Notes: generated by a model from the letters alone, not told the origin. Shown: positions 11,411 to 22,070, counted from the stretch's first letter. The stretch: DNA of 64,000 bases from Megaustenia siamemsis (GCA_032433765.1 JAVIAB010000008.1:44753606-44817605); one strand, 5' to 3'. Program-made: numbers and translations.

Positions 11411-11758
11411 CCATTATCATCAAGTACCTGGCGTAGGTGATCATGTCTCTCCACAACTTTCCATCGCGACAGCTATTTATTATTTCTGTTGTTAACCTTC
11501 TGTCAAGCAATTCTCTTAAGCTGTCTGGTATCATTTCTCTTTGCTTCCCTCTATCTCGTCGTCCCTCAATTTTCTCAGTTGTTACAATGTATTCCAGCTG
11601 TTCGCTTCTCATTATATGGCCAAAAAATGATGATTGTTTCTTCCTAATATTAGAAATTAGCTCTCTTTTTGCTTTGGTCTCTTTCAGAAGAAATTTTCAT
11701 TACTCTTCTTAGCTGTCCATGGTATTCTCAACATTCTTCTGTAAAACCACATTTCTGC
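11411..11758 (-). mobile_element. LINE family B 3' end, antisense
   Basis: Reads on the minus strand from about 'KNVVLQKNVENTMDS' through 'MRSEQLEYIVTTEKIEGRRD' and 'RGKQREMIPDSLRELLDRR' to the (GAT)n tail complement at 11413. It is 5'-truncated and followed immediately by a partial SINE A. Confidence 0.8.
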
Positions 11759-11763
11759 AGTAA

Positions 11764-11880
11764 GTAAAGAGCCCCGTCATGCCAAGTGGCGTATAGGGAA
11801 TATGGTGCTAGTGAGCATCATTTGTATAGACCTTCAGCACATGATTTTTGGGGTAATATGATCGATATTACGCCGATTTT
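11764..11880 (-). mobile_element. SINE family A, 3' half only
   Basis: Only the tail and part of the body are present, up to the GGTAATATGATCGATATTAC region. The tRNA head is missing, a 5' truncation. It separates two B copies in opposite orientation. Confidence 0.8.
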
Positions 11881-11885
11881 TGATC

Positions 11886-12127
11886 AAGTAATGTGAAGAG
11901 AACAGCTAGAATATATTGTAACAAATGGAAAAAAATCGATGGTCGTAGAGATACCATTAAACAAACCATGAAACATACCAGGAAACAAAGAGAAAAGATA
12001 CCAGACAGCCTAAGAGAATGGCTTGGCAGAAAGTCAATAACAGAAATGATAAATAACTGTCGAGATCGAAAGTTGTGGAGAGACTTGATCACCTACGCCT
12101 GCAGGCTTGGCACTTGATGATGATGAT
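11886..12127 (+). mobile_element. LINE family B 3' end, sense
   Basis: Shows 'REQLEYIVTNGKK', an 18-base internal insertion around AACCATGAAACATACCAGG, then 'REKIPDSLREWLGRKSITEM' and GGCACTTGATGATGATGATG. With the copy at 11411 it forms an inverted pair of family B ends. Confidence 0.8.
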
Positions 12128-12663
12128 GATTGATATATACAAATAGGATTGTACGTAAATTACATATTATGACGTATGTTTGTATACACAAAATTCGACA
12201 AACTAATCAACTGGCAGGTCACATCAATTGACCTATAAATATAAGCTTTGGAGAGTATATTCCTTTTATGACGTTATCGCTGATAAAGAAAAGACAATTT
12301 ATTTATTAGTTCAAACCATAACAGTCTAGATATGGGTACAATATATAGAACGTGTACCATGAATTTCTGACACAGAACAGGCATGAGTCAGGCCTGACGC
12401 TACATCCATAACCGATCAGAACTTGATACCTTGCTGCATTTAACTCAGTATATATTATTCTCTAAAACGAGGGTTTATGCATCAATACTTTACCAGTAGG
12501 GCACCCGTACAAATGTGCTCCTCTACCGTGTGGTAGAAGGGCATGTGTGCCCACATCCAGAAGAGCTGTTCTAGTGGCAGTAACGCAACCGTGGGATCAC
12601 CCCACCTAGGCAAATCAAAGGTTGAAACGCTCTGCTCCAGCTCTATGCAGTGTCCATATTAGC
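12128..12663. other. No supported feature
   Basis: AT-rich; a more GC-balanced stretch (12480-12650) could belong to another dispersed repeat, but no second copy is present in the window. Confidence 0.35.
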
Positions 12664-12671
12664 AGACTAAC

Positions 12672-12842
12672 TTATGTCTTTTGGCGTGTGCTGAGACTGC
12701 TATGATGGGAGCTAAAGCTGCCTTTCTTTGTTTGGGAGATGAGTTAATAATTTGGATGATTCCACTGGCACGGAAGGCTGAGCAATTATGGATTTTAATT
12801 CGTTTGCAGTGATACCGGGGCCTTCCATAACCAAATAACCAA
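12672..12842 (+). mobile_element. Retroelement family C, 5'-truncated
   Basis: Sense copy of the 3' 171 bases of family C, ending GGGGCCTTCCATAACCAAATAACCA. AGACTAAC flanks it at 12664-12671 and 12843-12850, a likely target-site duplication. The hexamer-like end and variable 5' border fit target-primed reverse transcription. Confidence 0.75.
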
Positions 12843-13130
12843 AGACTAACCAGTTTAGTCTGGCCAGGTGAATAGGGATCGAATATAGAAGGTAACCCTG
12901 CACTCAAAAATTACATGCTGAATTAGGATATGTCGGTTCGAAAGAACCAAATAAACCACCATACAAAGCACCCAGTCCAATTTAATGTTTTTTTTTTTTT
13001 TTTTTTTCAGGAGGGATGACTAAGAGGTCTATATTGCTTTCATAGTTATCGGGTGAACGACAGAAAAAACAAACACACACACAATTAATTTTATTGCAGT
13101 CAAAATAAGTTTTATGTAGGTAACACCGGT

Positions 13131-13168
13131 AAAAGGCAAATGAGGAAGGGGGTAGAAGAAGAAGTAGA

Positions 13169-13217
<49 letters not shown>

Positions 13218-14459
13218 CGAGAAGGAGAAGAAGTAGTAGTAGTAGTAGTAGTACAAGAAGAAGAAGTAGTAGTAGTAGTAGTAGTACGAGAAGAAGAAGA
13301 AGAAGTAGTAGTGGTAGTAGTAGTAGAAGTAGAAGTAGTAGTAGTACAAGAAGAAGAAGTAGCAGTAGAAGTTGAAGTAGTAGTAGTAGTACAAGAAGAA
13401 GAATAACAAGAAGGAGAAAAAGTAGTAGTAGAAGTAGTAGTAGAAGTAGTAGTAGTAGTAGAAGTAGAAGTAGTAGTAATAGTACAAGAGTAGTAGTAGT
13501 ATTAGTAGTAGTAGTACAAAAAGAAGAATAACAAGAAGAAGAAGAAAAAGTAGTAGTAGAAGTAGTAGTAGTACAAGAAGAAGAAGAAGTAATAGTAGTA
13601 TTAGAAGTAGTAGTGGTATTAGACGTAATAGGAGTAAAAGTAGTAGTAGTAGTAGAAGAAGTAGTAGTAGTACAAGAAGAAGAGGAAGTAAAAGTAGTAG
13701 TAGAAGTAGTAGTAGCACAAGAAGAAGAAGCAATAGTAGTAGTAGAAGTAGTAGTGGTAGTACAAGAAGATGAAGCAGAAGCAATACTAGTAGTAGAAGT
13801 AGTAGTAATAATACAAAAAGAAGAGGAAGTAATAGTAGTAGTAGTAGTAGTAGTAGTAGTACAAAAAGAAGAAGAAGTAATAGTAGTAGTAGTAGTAGTA
13901 CAAAAAGAGGAAGAAGTAATAGTAATAGTAGTAGTAGAGATAGTAGTAGTAGTACAAGAAAAATAAGAAGTAGTAGCAGTAGTAGTAGAAGTAGAAGTAG
14001 TTCAAGAAGTAGAAAAAATAATAGTAGTAGTAGAAGTAGTAGTAGTAGTACAAAAAGAAGAAGAAGTAGTAGTAGTAGTAGTAGTAGAAGTAGTAGTAGT
14101 AGTAGGACAAAAAGAAGAAGTAATATTAGTAGTAGAAGTAGTAGTAGTAGTACAAAAAGAAGAAGAAGAAGAAGTAATAGTAGTAGTAGAAGTAGTATTA
14201 GTAGTACAAAAAGAAGAAGAAGTAATAGTAGCAGTAGAAGTAGTAGTAGTAGTAGTAGTACAAGAAGAAGAAGAAGAAGTAATAGTAGTAGTAGAAGTAG
14301 TAGTAGTAGTACAAAAAGTAGAAGAAGTATTAGTAGTAGTACAAAAAGAGGTAGTAGCAGTGGTAGGGGTAGCAGTAATACAAGAAGAAGAAGTAGTAGT
14401 AGTAGTAGTACTAGTTGTAGTAGAAGTAGTAGTATTAGTACAAGAAGAAGAAGTAATAA

Positions 14460-14494
<35 letters not shown>

Positions 14495-14690
14495 CTAGTA
14501 GACGAAGTAGTAGTGCAAGAAGAAGGAGATGAAGAAGTAGTAGTAGTAGTCGAAGTAGTAGTAGTAGTGCAAGAAGTAGTAGTAGTAGTAGACGAAGTAG
14601 TAGTGCAAGAAGTAGTAGTAGTAGAAGTAGTAGTAGTAGACGAAGTAGTAGTACAAAAAGAAGAATAAGAAGGAGAAAAAGAAGAAACAC
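13131..14690 (+). repeat. 1.56-kb (TAG/AAG) microsatellite starting at a LINE G 3' stub
   Basis: It opens with AAAAGGCAAATGAGGAAGG (13131-13149), the conserved 3' end of LINE G, then passes through GTAGAAGAAGAAGTAGAAG into blocks of (GTA)n alternating with ACAAGAAGAAGAAG. The blocks repeat at roughly 50-80 base intervals, so there is higher-order structure. Unit multiples of three and lack of stops create long open frames of Leu/Tyr/Val runs on both strands; these are not proteins. Confidence 0.95.
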
Positions 14691-14934
14691 AGCAGCTGAG
14701 GTCAATAAGTCGGATTCTGTTTTGATCTAAAACTTCAAATGTTTACCCAGTCTTGAATGTTTACTAGATACCACCTTCTTCATGTAATACTTTCGTCAGT
14801 GTTATCAAAACTCTACAGGCCCTAGATTTCAACTACTTGGAAACAATTTCACAAAGGGCGGATAACTCGATACAACATTAATAACAGACATCAGAAGGCT
14901 ATAGTAATCATACAGGTTACCATTCCTTTTCATT

Positions 14935-15179
14935 TTGACCTCGGTCTGACACACAGGGAAGACATTTTTATTTTCTTTAACATATTTCGATTATTTTTGT
15001 TTTGGATGTTTCGTTACTGGCTAGCTATGTAGGATTAGTTTTACTTACATATCCGTGTGTGTGTTTTTTTGTTTGTTCCTGCTGAAGGCCTATTGGGCCG
15101 AAACGTCGTTTAATCTGTGTCGTCTACTTATCGCGTAAAGCTTCTAACATACCATTTTTTCTATTTTTTAATTTTTCCA
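14935..15179 (+). mobile_element. Dispersed repeat family E, copy 1
   Basis: About 245 bases, matching the inverted copy at 41095-41312 over its whole length. It contains a strong hairpin, GGCCTATTGGGCC (GGCC stem), followed by GAAACGTCGTTTAA, and ends in CTATTTTTTAATTTTTCC. No coding potential, so probably a short non-autonomous retroelement. Confidence 0.75.
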
Positions 15180-15201
15180 AACCAAAGGAAGAAGTTGAGA
15201 G

Positions 15202-15310
15202 AACCCAAATCACGCCCAGTGCCTTAAAGACAATATGGTGCAGTGGCCACACTTTACATTACCATCGGTACATGTTTGGATAATGTGATTAATATTACGT
15301 CAGTTCAGTC
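15202..15310 (-). mobile_element. SINE family A, very old fragment
   Basis: ATCACGCCCAGTGCCTTAAA, CAATATGGTG and GATAATGTGATTAATATTAC align loosely with the A tail and body. A similar faint trace is at about 58715-58800. Confidence 0.4.
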
Positions 15311-15319
15311 TCTCTCTTT

Positions 15320-16110
15320 TTCATAAATTTGTGTTCGCCTGCTTTCACCTCTGGCGGAATCCTTAGAACCTAGGAACTGAATTTTTGCGTGTTTCCGTTT
15401 TTCAGGCACTACAATTCAATCTTCATCCCAACGTTGTGCTACCAATGCCAGTCCTGGATCCTAGATGCAAGAACAACAAGAAAAAATAACCTATGCTGAA
15501 ATTAAGTGTGTTAGACGAATGACAGGAAACAGCCTGAGAGCTAAGATCAGGAATGAAGAACTAAGAAAAAAAAGCTAGGAATAATTCCCGTTATAGAATA
15601 CATTTAAAAAAAGCAGATGAAATGGTTTGGTCACGTGATAAAACAGAAAGACCAAAACACAGCACAAAGAGATTTTAATAAAATTTGAGAGAACATGAAA
15701 CTCAAGGGCACAGAATAATAAAAAAAATATGGATTGATGAAATATTAGAAATACTAGGAAACATAACAGCAGCAGAGGCCGAAAGAAGAGCAAAAGACCG
15801 CAAATTATATCTCCCTCGACGCTGAAAGGCAAATGAGGAAGGAAAGAGGAAGAAGAACCCGTGTTTCCCTGGCTGCCGTATGCACATGGGTCCCTCGCCG
15901 CACAGGCAGATAACTCCGTCTTCGGATGTATTCATAATTTCTTCCGTCAATGAATAATTGACCTTTCAAGCCGCCCCTTGCTGCTGTGGCAAGTGGTGGT
16001 TGCCTCTGAGAGAAATCACAGATAAAAATCCCAACTGGTGCAGCCGGGATTTGAACTAACAACATCTCTGTCTTGAGGCCGGCGTCTTGCCTCAAGACCA
16101 ACCGGTCCCC
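15320..16110 (-). mobile_element. SINE family F split by a LINE G insertion
   Basis: Antisense F copy in two parts: the terminal hairpin side (about 15320-15396) and the remaining tail, body and head (15860-16110). The head complement includes GGGATTTGAACTAACAACAT (B box side) and TCTTGCCTCAAGACCAACCG. The two parts join at CGTGTTTCC, duplicated by the inserted element. Confidence 0.85.
15397..15859 (+). mobile_element. LINE family G, 5'-truncated, inserted in SINE F
   Basis: Translation follows G: 'TLCYQCQSWILDARTTRK', 'EIKCVRRMTGNSLRAKIRNE', later a 'KWFGHVIKQKDQNTAQRDFN'-type frame. The 3' end CTCGACGCTGAAAGGCAAAT is followed by GAGGAAGGAAAGAGGAAGAAG. CGTGTTTCC occurs on both sides (15388-15396 and 15860-15868), a 9-base target-site duplication. 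Stops near 15490, 15580 and 15680. Confidence 0.85.
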
Positions 16111-16189
16111 ATGTGGGGTTTATCATCTAGAAGATATCGATCTAGATCAAACTCAAGCTCTTGTAATTAGTAGCTCAGTTCACTACCAC

Positions 16190-16440
16190 TGTTCTACCCA
16201 AAGACTCTACGAATATCCTGGCCGCTGTCTTTTCCGCCATTTTTAAAGCTGTTAAGTTGTTGTGTATTATAATTCGGAATTTTGTGTTGAATGTGTATCG
16301 TTTATTTGTTATATCTGATGAAGGCTTTTGCCGAAGCGTTGTAGTTTGTTTTGTTTTTCTGTTAGATTAGCTGCTCAATACCATTTTTTTTTTTATTTTC
16401 TTCCTTCTTTTTACCAAACAATAACAACAATAAAATTAAC
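16190..16440 (+). mobile_element. Possible dispersed repeat resembling family E
   Basis: It has the same layout as family E but little direct identity: CTGATGAAGGCTTTTGCCGA (hairpin GGC-TTTT-GCC) near 16315-16335, then a T-rich end. No second copy in the window. Confidence 0.4.
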
Positions 16441-16504
16441 ACGTGATACAAAAGTATCTTCCTGTGTGTTACCCTGGTCTCATTATGAGCGAAGAATAGT
16501 GACA

Positions 16505-16727
16505 CTGCGACCTTCCAAGCATGTCGTAAGAGGCGACTAAGGAGGTTGATTGATGGCTTGATAAGCAGTCATTGTAAAAACTATTGTTATGGAAACAGAG
16601 CCATAGATTTTAGAAGCAGTGATCTCTGCAATATGTGCCATTTTGCCACGCAAGGTTTCTGTTTTTGAGATTGTGGTTCCGCCCTATGTGCCGTCTTCGG
16701 CTCGAAAGGACAATCGATAGATAGATA
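16505..16727 (+). mobile_element. Dispersed repeat family M with (GATA)n tail, copy 1
   Basis: Matches the inverted copy at 56662-56905 over about 220 bases, including CATGTCGTAAGAGGCGACTA, ATGGAAACAGAGCCATAGAT and CCGTCTTCGGCTCGAAAGGA. Both copies end in a GATA simple repeat, the pattern expected of a LINE or SINE 3' end. No open frame. Confidence 0.75.
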
Positions 16728-17390
16728 GAAAAAATTATAGTCTTCGCATTATTCTGTTATCACATTAAACTCGACGGCCCTTATCTAATGCACAAGTAAT
16801 AAATATGACAACACTGGAGAAGCTTGAGAAAATCGTTACTGTCGTTAGATAAGATTGACTGAGAAATCTTATTTTCCTTCCTTTAATAACTTGGAGTGTC
16901 GAGAGGTATACAAAGTTCTGGATCTTGCTTTTCATAGCGGCCTCAGGCATTGATACTTGCTGCTGTTGTAGAGCTTCTCTGATGTTATCACTCAAAGGTA
17001 ATCTGTGTCTGCCACCAACTCAACAAGTTGATCTCCTAAAAGTGAATTTTCTTCTTTATTTTTGGATCGCGACTCCGGGTTTTAATGTAACCTAAAAAGT
17101 TTAGTTTGAGGTTAAACGCCAAGAAGTAGGTCAAACCACCAAAAAACAACAACAAGAAATGAGATATTTCATGAAAGCTTTAGAAGTGACCAGAAGAAGC
17201 AAAATAAAAAAAAAAAAAAACTAGGTTATTAAAGAGTTGACATAGAATCATTTTTCTTTCAAAAACAACAAATAAAATAGTTTGCCGATCTCGAAACTAT
17301 GTCTCGTGAAGCCAAACCAGGTATATACTAAAATATAAAAACATAAACATTGTTGGAAAAATACATCAGACATCAAACTCATAGAAGTAG
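16728..17390. other. No supported feature
   Basis: AT-rich sequence; a poly-A run at 17205-17220. No shared family, no motif-bearing frame. Confidence 0.35.
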
Positions 17391-17860
17391 CGCATTTTTG
17401 ACAATAGAGACAAGAAAAATAGTTCTTAAATGTTATGTACAACCGGTCTTAACATATGGATGTGAATCATGGACAACAGGACAACAGACAAGAAAATCAC
17501 TGGAGTCTGTAGAAATGTGGTTTTAAAGAAGAATGTCGAGAATACCACGGAAAGCTAAGAAGAGTAATGAAAACGTTCTGAAAGAGGCCAAAGCAAAAAG
17601 ATAGCCAATTTCCAATATTAGGAAGAAACAAGCATAATTATTTGGCCATGTAATGAGAAGAGAACAACTGGAATATATTGTAACAACTGCGAAAATTGAG
17701 GAACGAAGCGATAGAGTGCAGCAAAGAGAAAAGATTCCAGACAGCTTAAAAGAATGGCTCGGCAGAAAGTCAACAAGAGAAATGATAAATAACTGTCGAG
17801 ATAGAAAGATGTGGAGAGACATGATCACCCACGCCAGCAGGTCCGGTACTTGATGATGAC
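17391..17860 (+). mobile_element. LINE family B 3' end, sense
   Basis: Runs from 'LTIETRKIVLKCYVQPVLTY' through 'GCESWTTGQQTRKSLESVE', 'MRREQLEYIVTTAKIEERS' and 'WRDMITHASRSGT' to (GAT)n at 17850. Stops at 17525 and 17603 break the frame. Confidence 0.85.
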
Positions 17861-18319
17861 GAAGTCTTCTTCGTCTTCTTTAGAAATCAATATTTGCTAT
17901 AAGTTTAAATGTGGAAGAGTCACAAAATCTTGTCTCTTCTCTTAAAGTTTGTCAAACTTGTTTCTATTGGCCGGACCTTCCTTCCAGAGCTGCTATGAGC
18001 GTTGGTGTCTCTTGACGTCTGACCAGCTAAATTTACGCGCCCACATCTGACGGTCTATTTTCACCCTTTGAGCAAGTTCAACGTCACGGATAGATAATTG
18101 ATCAGAACCCATCCTGCACTAATGATGACAAACAACTGCCAGCGCGACACACTTTGTCTATGATATAAAGCCTCAGCTTACTATCGTTACATATATATTA
18201 ATGATATACACCTGTTTGTCGCGGATATTTTAGCTGATTATCTCAGTTGTTTTTTTCCAGGAAGATAAAAAAAATCGATTATTTTCTCTATTATACATAC
18301 ATGATTAGAGTTAGAAGGG

Positions 18320-18611
18320 CGTGAGCTGTTGTGTTTCATCCGTTTTGATCGTGTTTCGATATTCCAATTGTTTACGATGAATGATGATATCGTATGGCAG
18401 GGAACAGTTGGCTGTGTTTATTTTCTGTGCGATTTCGCCTTGTCTTTTGGCATGTGCTGCGACTGCTATGATGGGAACTACAGCTACCTTTCTTTGTTTG
18501 GGAGATGAGTTAGTAATCCGGGTGATTCCACTAGCACGGGCGGTTGAGCAATTGTGGATTTTAATTCCTTTGCAGTGATACAGGGGCCTTCCATAATCAA
18601 AGAACCAACGA
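18320..18611 (+). mobile_element. Retroelement family C, 5'-truncated
   Basis: Sense copy of the 3' 290 bases of C, ending CAGGGGCCTTCCATAATCAA. TTAGAAGGG at 18311-18319 and 18612-18620 is a plausible 9-base target-site duplication. A SINE F lies directly downstream. Confidence 0.75.
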
Positions 18612-18620
18612 TTAGAAGGG

Positions 18621-18953
18621 GGAATGGTTGGTCTCGAGGCGAGACGTCGATCTCGAGGCAGAGAGGTTGTGGGTTCAAATCTCAACTACACCAGTTGGGA
18701 TTTTCATTTTTGCTTTCTGTTTGCAGCAACCAGTCCTGGTCTCAGCAACAAGAGCCGGCTAGAAACGTCAATTACTTATCGACGAAAAACAAAAAAATAT
18801 GAGTACCTCTGAAGATGGAGTTATCTGTCTGTTTGGAGAGGGACATTTGTGCTCACTGCTGCCAGGGATGAACGGATTAACACGCATAATTCAGTTCCTA
18901 ATCTCTAAGGACTTCGCCGGAGTAAAAAGCTGACAAGCGAAAAGAAAAAAAAT
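18621..18953 (+). mobile_element. SINE family F, full length
   Basis: Head GGTTGGTCTCGAGGCGAGAC, B box GTGGGTTCAAATCTC (about 18668-18682), body, then CAGTTCCTAATCTCTAAGGA (terminal hairpin) and ACTTCGCCGGAGTAAAAAGC with an A-rich tail. The tRNA-like head with both promoter boxes marks it as a Pol III retroposon. AATGGTT occurs at both ends. Confidence 0.85.
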
Positions 18954-19005
18954 GGTTAGAGTAAACTGCATCTTAATTTTTTAAATTGTCTTTTTGAATG
19001 TAGAA

Positions 19006-19380
19006 TAAAATCACTGGTGTCTGTAGAAATGTGGTTTTACAGAAGAATGTTGAGAATACCATGGAAAGATAAGAGTAATGAAAATGTTCTTTTAAAGAGG
19101 TCAAAGCAAAAAGAGAGCTACTTTTTAATATTAGGAAGAAAAAAATCATCATTTTATGGCCATGTAATGAGAAGGGAATAGCTGGAATATATTGTAACAA
19201 CTGGAAAAAGTGAAGGACGAAGAGATAGAGGGAAGCAAAGAGAAAAAAAATACCTGACAGCTTAAGAGATTGGCTTGGCAGAAGCTCAACAACATAAATT
19301 ATATATAACTGTCGAGATTGAAAGTTGTGGAGTGACATGATCACCTACGCCAGCAGGCCCGGTACTTGATGATGAAGATG
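19006..19380 (+). mobile_element. LINE family B 3' end, sense
   Basis: Starts at 'KSLVSVEMWFYRRMLRIPW' and continues to GGCCCGGTACTTGATGATGA. Several one-base indels relative to other copies. Confidence 0.8.
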
Positions 19381-19970
19381 AAATGTTTTTGTTTTGCATT
19401 ACTCCAAACGATTAGATTTTCCATTCTTTATTTTTTTGTTACAAACATATCATTCACAAATGTCTACTTTCTCTGAAATATTTTACTTTTTTGCATCTGT
19501 TGTCAGAAACTGAAACCACTTCCAATAAAATTAATTTTAAAAATGAGGGGAATGTAATAAGTTCTGGATATCATCATTCATAAGGAAAGCAAATATTGTT
19601 AATTAAAATGCCACTTTTAGAGGAAAACAAACAACTGAGGATGTACATAATCAAGAAACGGACACGTCGCTACATTTAGAATTATGTTATATTTGAGTAT
19701 GTGCGTACGTGGTATTTTTATTTGCGTTGGTGTGTGTAAGATTAGGTATGCAAAACAAAAAAAAAACTGTCGCATCGCAATATATCAATCGATAAATTAA
19801 TAATGTTGCTAAAACTTTGTGAAGATAATTGTGACGTTCGTGACATGAGAACATTGCTGATAAAGGCACAGCAAAACGGTGGAAGATTGTTAAGGGTGTG
19901 GCAATCTATATGGGGAGGGGTGGGGCAAGGAGTAATAAATGACGATATCATGTTGAGATCACTTCGAGGG
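19381..19970. other. No supported feature
   Basis: AT-rich; the last part grades into the diverged edge of the 60-bp array (GATATCATGTTGAGATCACT at 19943 resembles a degenerate unit). Confidence 0.4.
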
Positions 19971-19997
19971 CGGGGGAGAGGTGTCAATGAGGCACAT

Positions 19998-20998
19998 CAC
20001 ATAAACAAGGGCATCATGATGAGGTCACTTCACGGATGGCGGGAGACGTCAAAGAGGCACATAAACAAGGGCATCATGGTGAGATCACTTCACGGATGGC
20101 GGGAGACGTCAAAGAGGCACATAAACAAGGGCATCATGATGAGGTCACTTCACGGATGGCGGGAGACGTCAAAGAGGCACATAAACAAGGGCATCATGGT
20201 GAGATCACTTCACGGATGGCGGGAGACGTCAAAGAGGCACATAAACAAGGGCATCATGATGAGATCACTTCACGGATGGCGGGAGACGTCAAAGAGGCAC
20301 ATAAACAAGGGCATCATGGTGAGATCACTTCACGGATGGCGGGAGACGTCAAAGAGGCACATAAACAAGGGCATCATGGTGAGATCACTTCACGGATGGC
20401 GGGAGACGTCAAAGAGGCACATAAACAAGGGCATCATGATGAGATCACTTCACGGATGGCGGGAGACGTCAAAGAGGCACATAAACAAGGGCATCATGGT
20501 GAGATCACTTCACGGATGGCGGGAGACGTCAAAGAGGCACATAAACAAGGGCATCATGATGAGGCCACTTCACGGATGGAGGGGATGGGTTAAAGAGGCA
20601 CATAAACAAGGGCATCATGGTGAGATCACTTCACGGATGGCGGGAGACGTCAAAGAGGCACATAAACAAGGGCATCATGGTGAGATCACTTCACGGATGG
20701 CGGGAGACGTCAAAGAGGCACATAAACAAGGGCATCATGGTGAGATCACTTCACGGATGGCGGGAGACGTCAAAGAGGCACATAAACAAGGGCATCATGG
20801 TGAGATCACTTCACGGATGGCGGGAGACGTCAAAGAGGCACATAAACAAGGGCATCATGATGAGATCACTTCACGGATGGCGGGAGACGTCAAAGAGGCA
20901 CATAAACAAGGGCATCATGGTGAGATCACTTCACGGATGGCGGGAGACGTCAAAGAGGCACATAAACAAGGGCATCATGGTGAGATCACTTCACAGGT
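19998..20998. repeat. 60-bp minisatellite, about 17 units
   Basis: The unit contains GGGAGACGTCAAAGAGGCAC, ATAAACAAGGGCATCATGGT and GAGATCACTTCACGGATGGC. Units differ mainly at two sites: CATGATGAG versus CATGGTGAG, and GAGGTCAC versus GAGATCAC. One unit near 20570 carries a distinct GGAGGGGATGGGTT block, one base longer. Because 60 is a multiple of three, the array is open in several frames and yields a spurious 417-residue reading. Confidence 0.95.
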
Positions 20999-21224
20999 AG
21001 GGGGTGTGTCTGGATATAAGAGGCAAGTAAACTTCGACGTCATGATGAGATGGTAAATCAAACTTTAGCATAATATCATTCTCCTCGACTTAGCACATTC
21101 AAGTCCCTATTGCAACAAGCATTTCAAGTCTCGTGTTGGTGTCATCATTTATCTTCGAAAGCCAAACAGCAACAACAATGTTTCATACGCCTACATGTTG
21201 GTAGTTATGGTGACTGCTCATAAA

Positions 21225-21690
21225 CTACCAATGATAATGTGACCATTTATTGAAAAGGGTGATCATGAAAACATTCCTCGATTCTTCTTCTTCTACCTTT
21301 TCAGCTCCCCGTGGAGCATAGGTCTTCACAAACACTTTCCAAGCCATTCTGTTTCTTACCATTATTTTTAGATCATCCCATGTCTTCCTCATCATCTTCA
21401 TCTCTGCTTCCATCTGTCTTCTCCAAGAATATCTTGGTCTTTCTCTTTGTATTTTTCCTAGGGGGCTCCAATAAAGACCATGTTGTATAATGCTCTCAAT
21501 TGACATTCCGCAGTGTGTGTCCTAACCAGCGCCATCGTCTTCTCTGTACCTCTTTATCCACAAGTATTTGAGTGGTACATTTCCATAATTCTAAGTTAGT
21601 GATTTTATCATCTGATTACCATTCTTTTATCATGCGTAAGCTTCCATTAATGAAGTCCTGTATTTCTCGATATCAAGTAATTATGCCACC
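21225..21690 (-). mobile_element. LINE family O, C-terminal end, antisense
   Basis: The minus strand reads 'IIQHGLYWSPLGKIQRERPR', 'YSWRRQMEAEMKMMRKTWDD' and 'RMAWKVFVKTYAPRGAEKVE', a conserved C-terminal end of animal non-LTR retrotransposons (W-P-G-R-RGRP-W-R). Upstream coding (21520-21690) continues with frameshifts. A sense copy is at 58955. Confidence 0.8.
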
Positions 21691-21714
21691 AGCTTGTTGA
21701 TTTCAGAGCTTGCA

Positions 21715-22070
21715 GCTCAAGGTGGTGATTACCTTTTTTCAGCAAGGGGCACCGTCTCACTCGCGTCTCGCTATCCGCGAATTACTCAAGGAGCTTATTC
21801 CAAACAGATGGATTGGCCGAGCTGGACCAGGTGAATGCAAGTGGCCCCTATATCACTGGACCTAACAGTTTGTGACGTTTTTTTTTTTAGGTACGTAAAG
21901 AACAGAGCGTATGTACCTCCACTACCCACATCCCCGGATGATCTGCAGGAACCCTTCAATGAAGCTGTAAACACGATCACTCCGGAAATGACGCAGGGTA
22001 TCATCCGAGCTGGATTATCGCATGCCGAGTAGCCGGTAGGGCCGCACATCGCGTGTGATACCTATCAGTA
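21715..22070 (+). pseudogene. Broken DDE transposase, C-terminal half
   Basis: Conceptual frames read 'FFQQGAPSHSRLAIRELLKE' and 'LIPNRWIGRAGPG', then after a shift 'DLTVCDVFF' and 'YVKNRAYVPPLPTSPDDLQE', then 'AVNTITPEMTQGI'. This fits the C-terminal catalytic part of a mariner/Tc1-like DDE transposase: the (D)GAPxH block, the NRWIGRxG block and the SPDLTxxDFF-W-xVK block. The second catalytic Asp expected before GAP is absent here, the PPRSPDL region is frameshifted near 21840-21850, and no terminal inverted repeats are visible. It is a relic of a DNA transposon. Confidence 0.75.

Noticed and set aside
13029..14705. 558-residue Leu/Tyr-rich minus-strand open frame
   Set aside because: Pure translation of the (TAG/AAG) microsatellite; opposite-strand frames are open too.
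15093..15125. Hammerhead ribozyme in repeat E and the E-like repeat at 16315
   Set aside because: The CTGATGA-stem-GAA order is suggestive, but there is an extra A before stem II, repeat E has CTGCTGA instead of CTGANGA, and no stems I and III can be drawn around the core.
19803..21056. 417-residue open frame rich in HINKGI/RSLHGW repeats
   Set aside because: The frame is a by-product of a 60-bp tandem array; other frames are open over the same stretch and variation does not favour synonymous sites.
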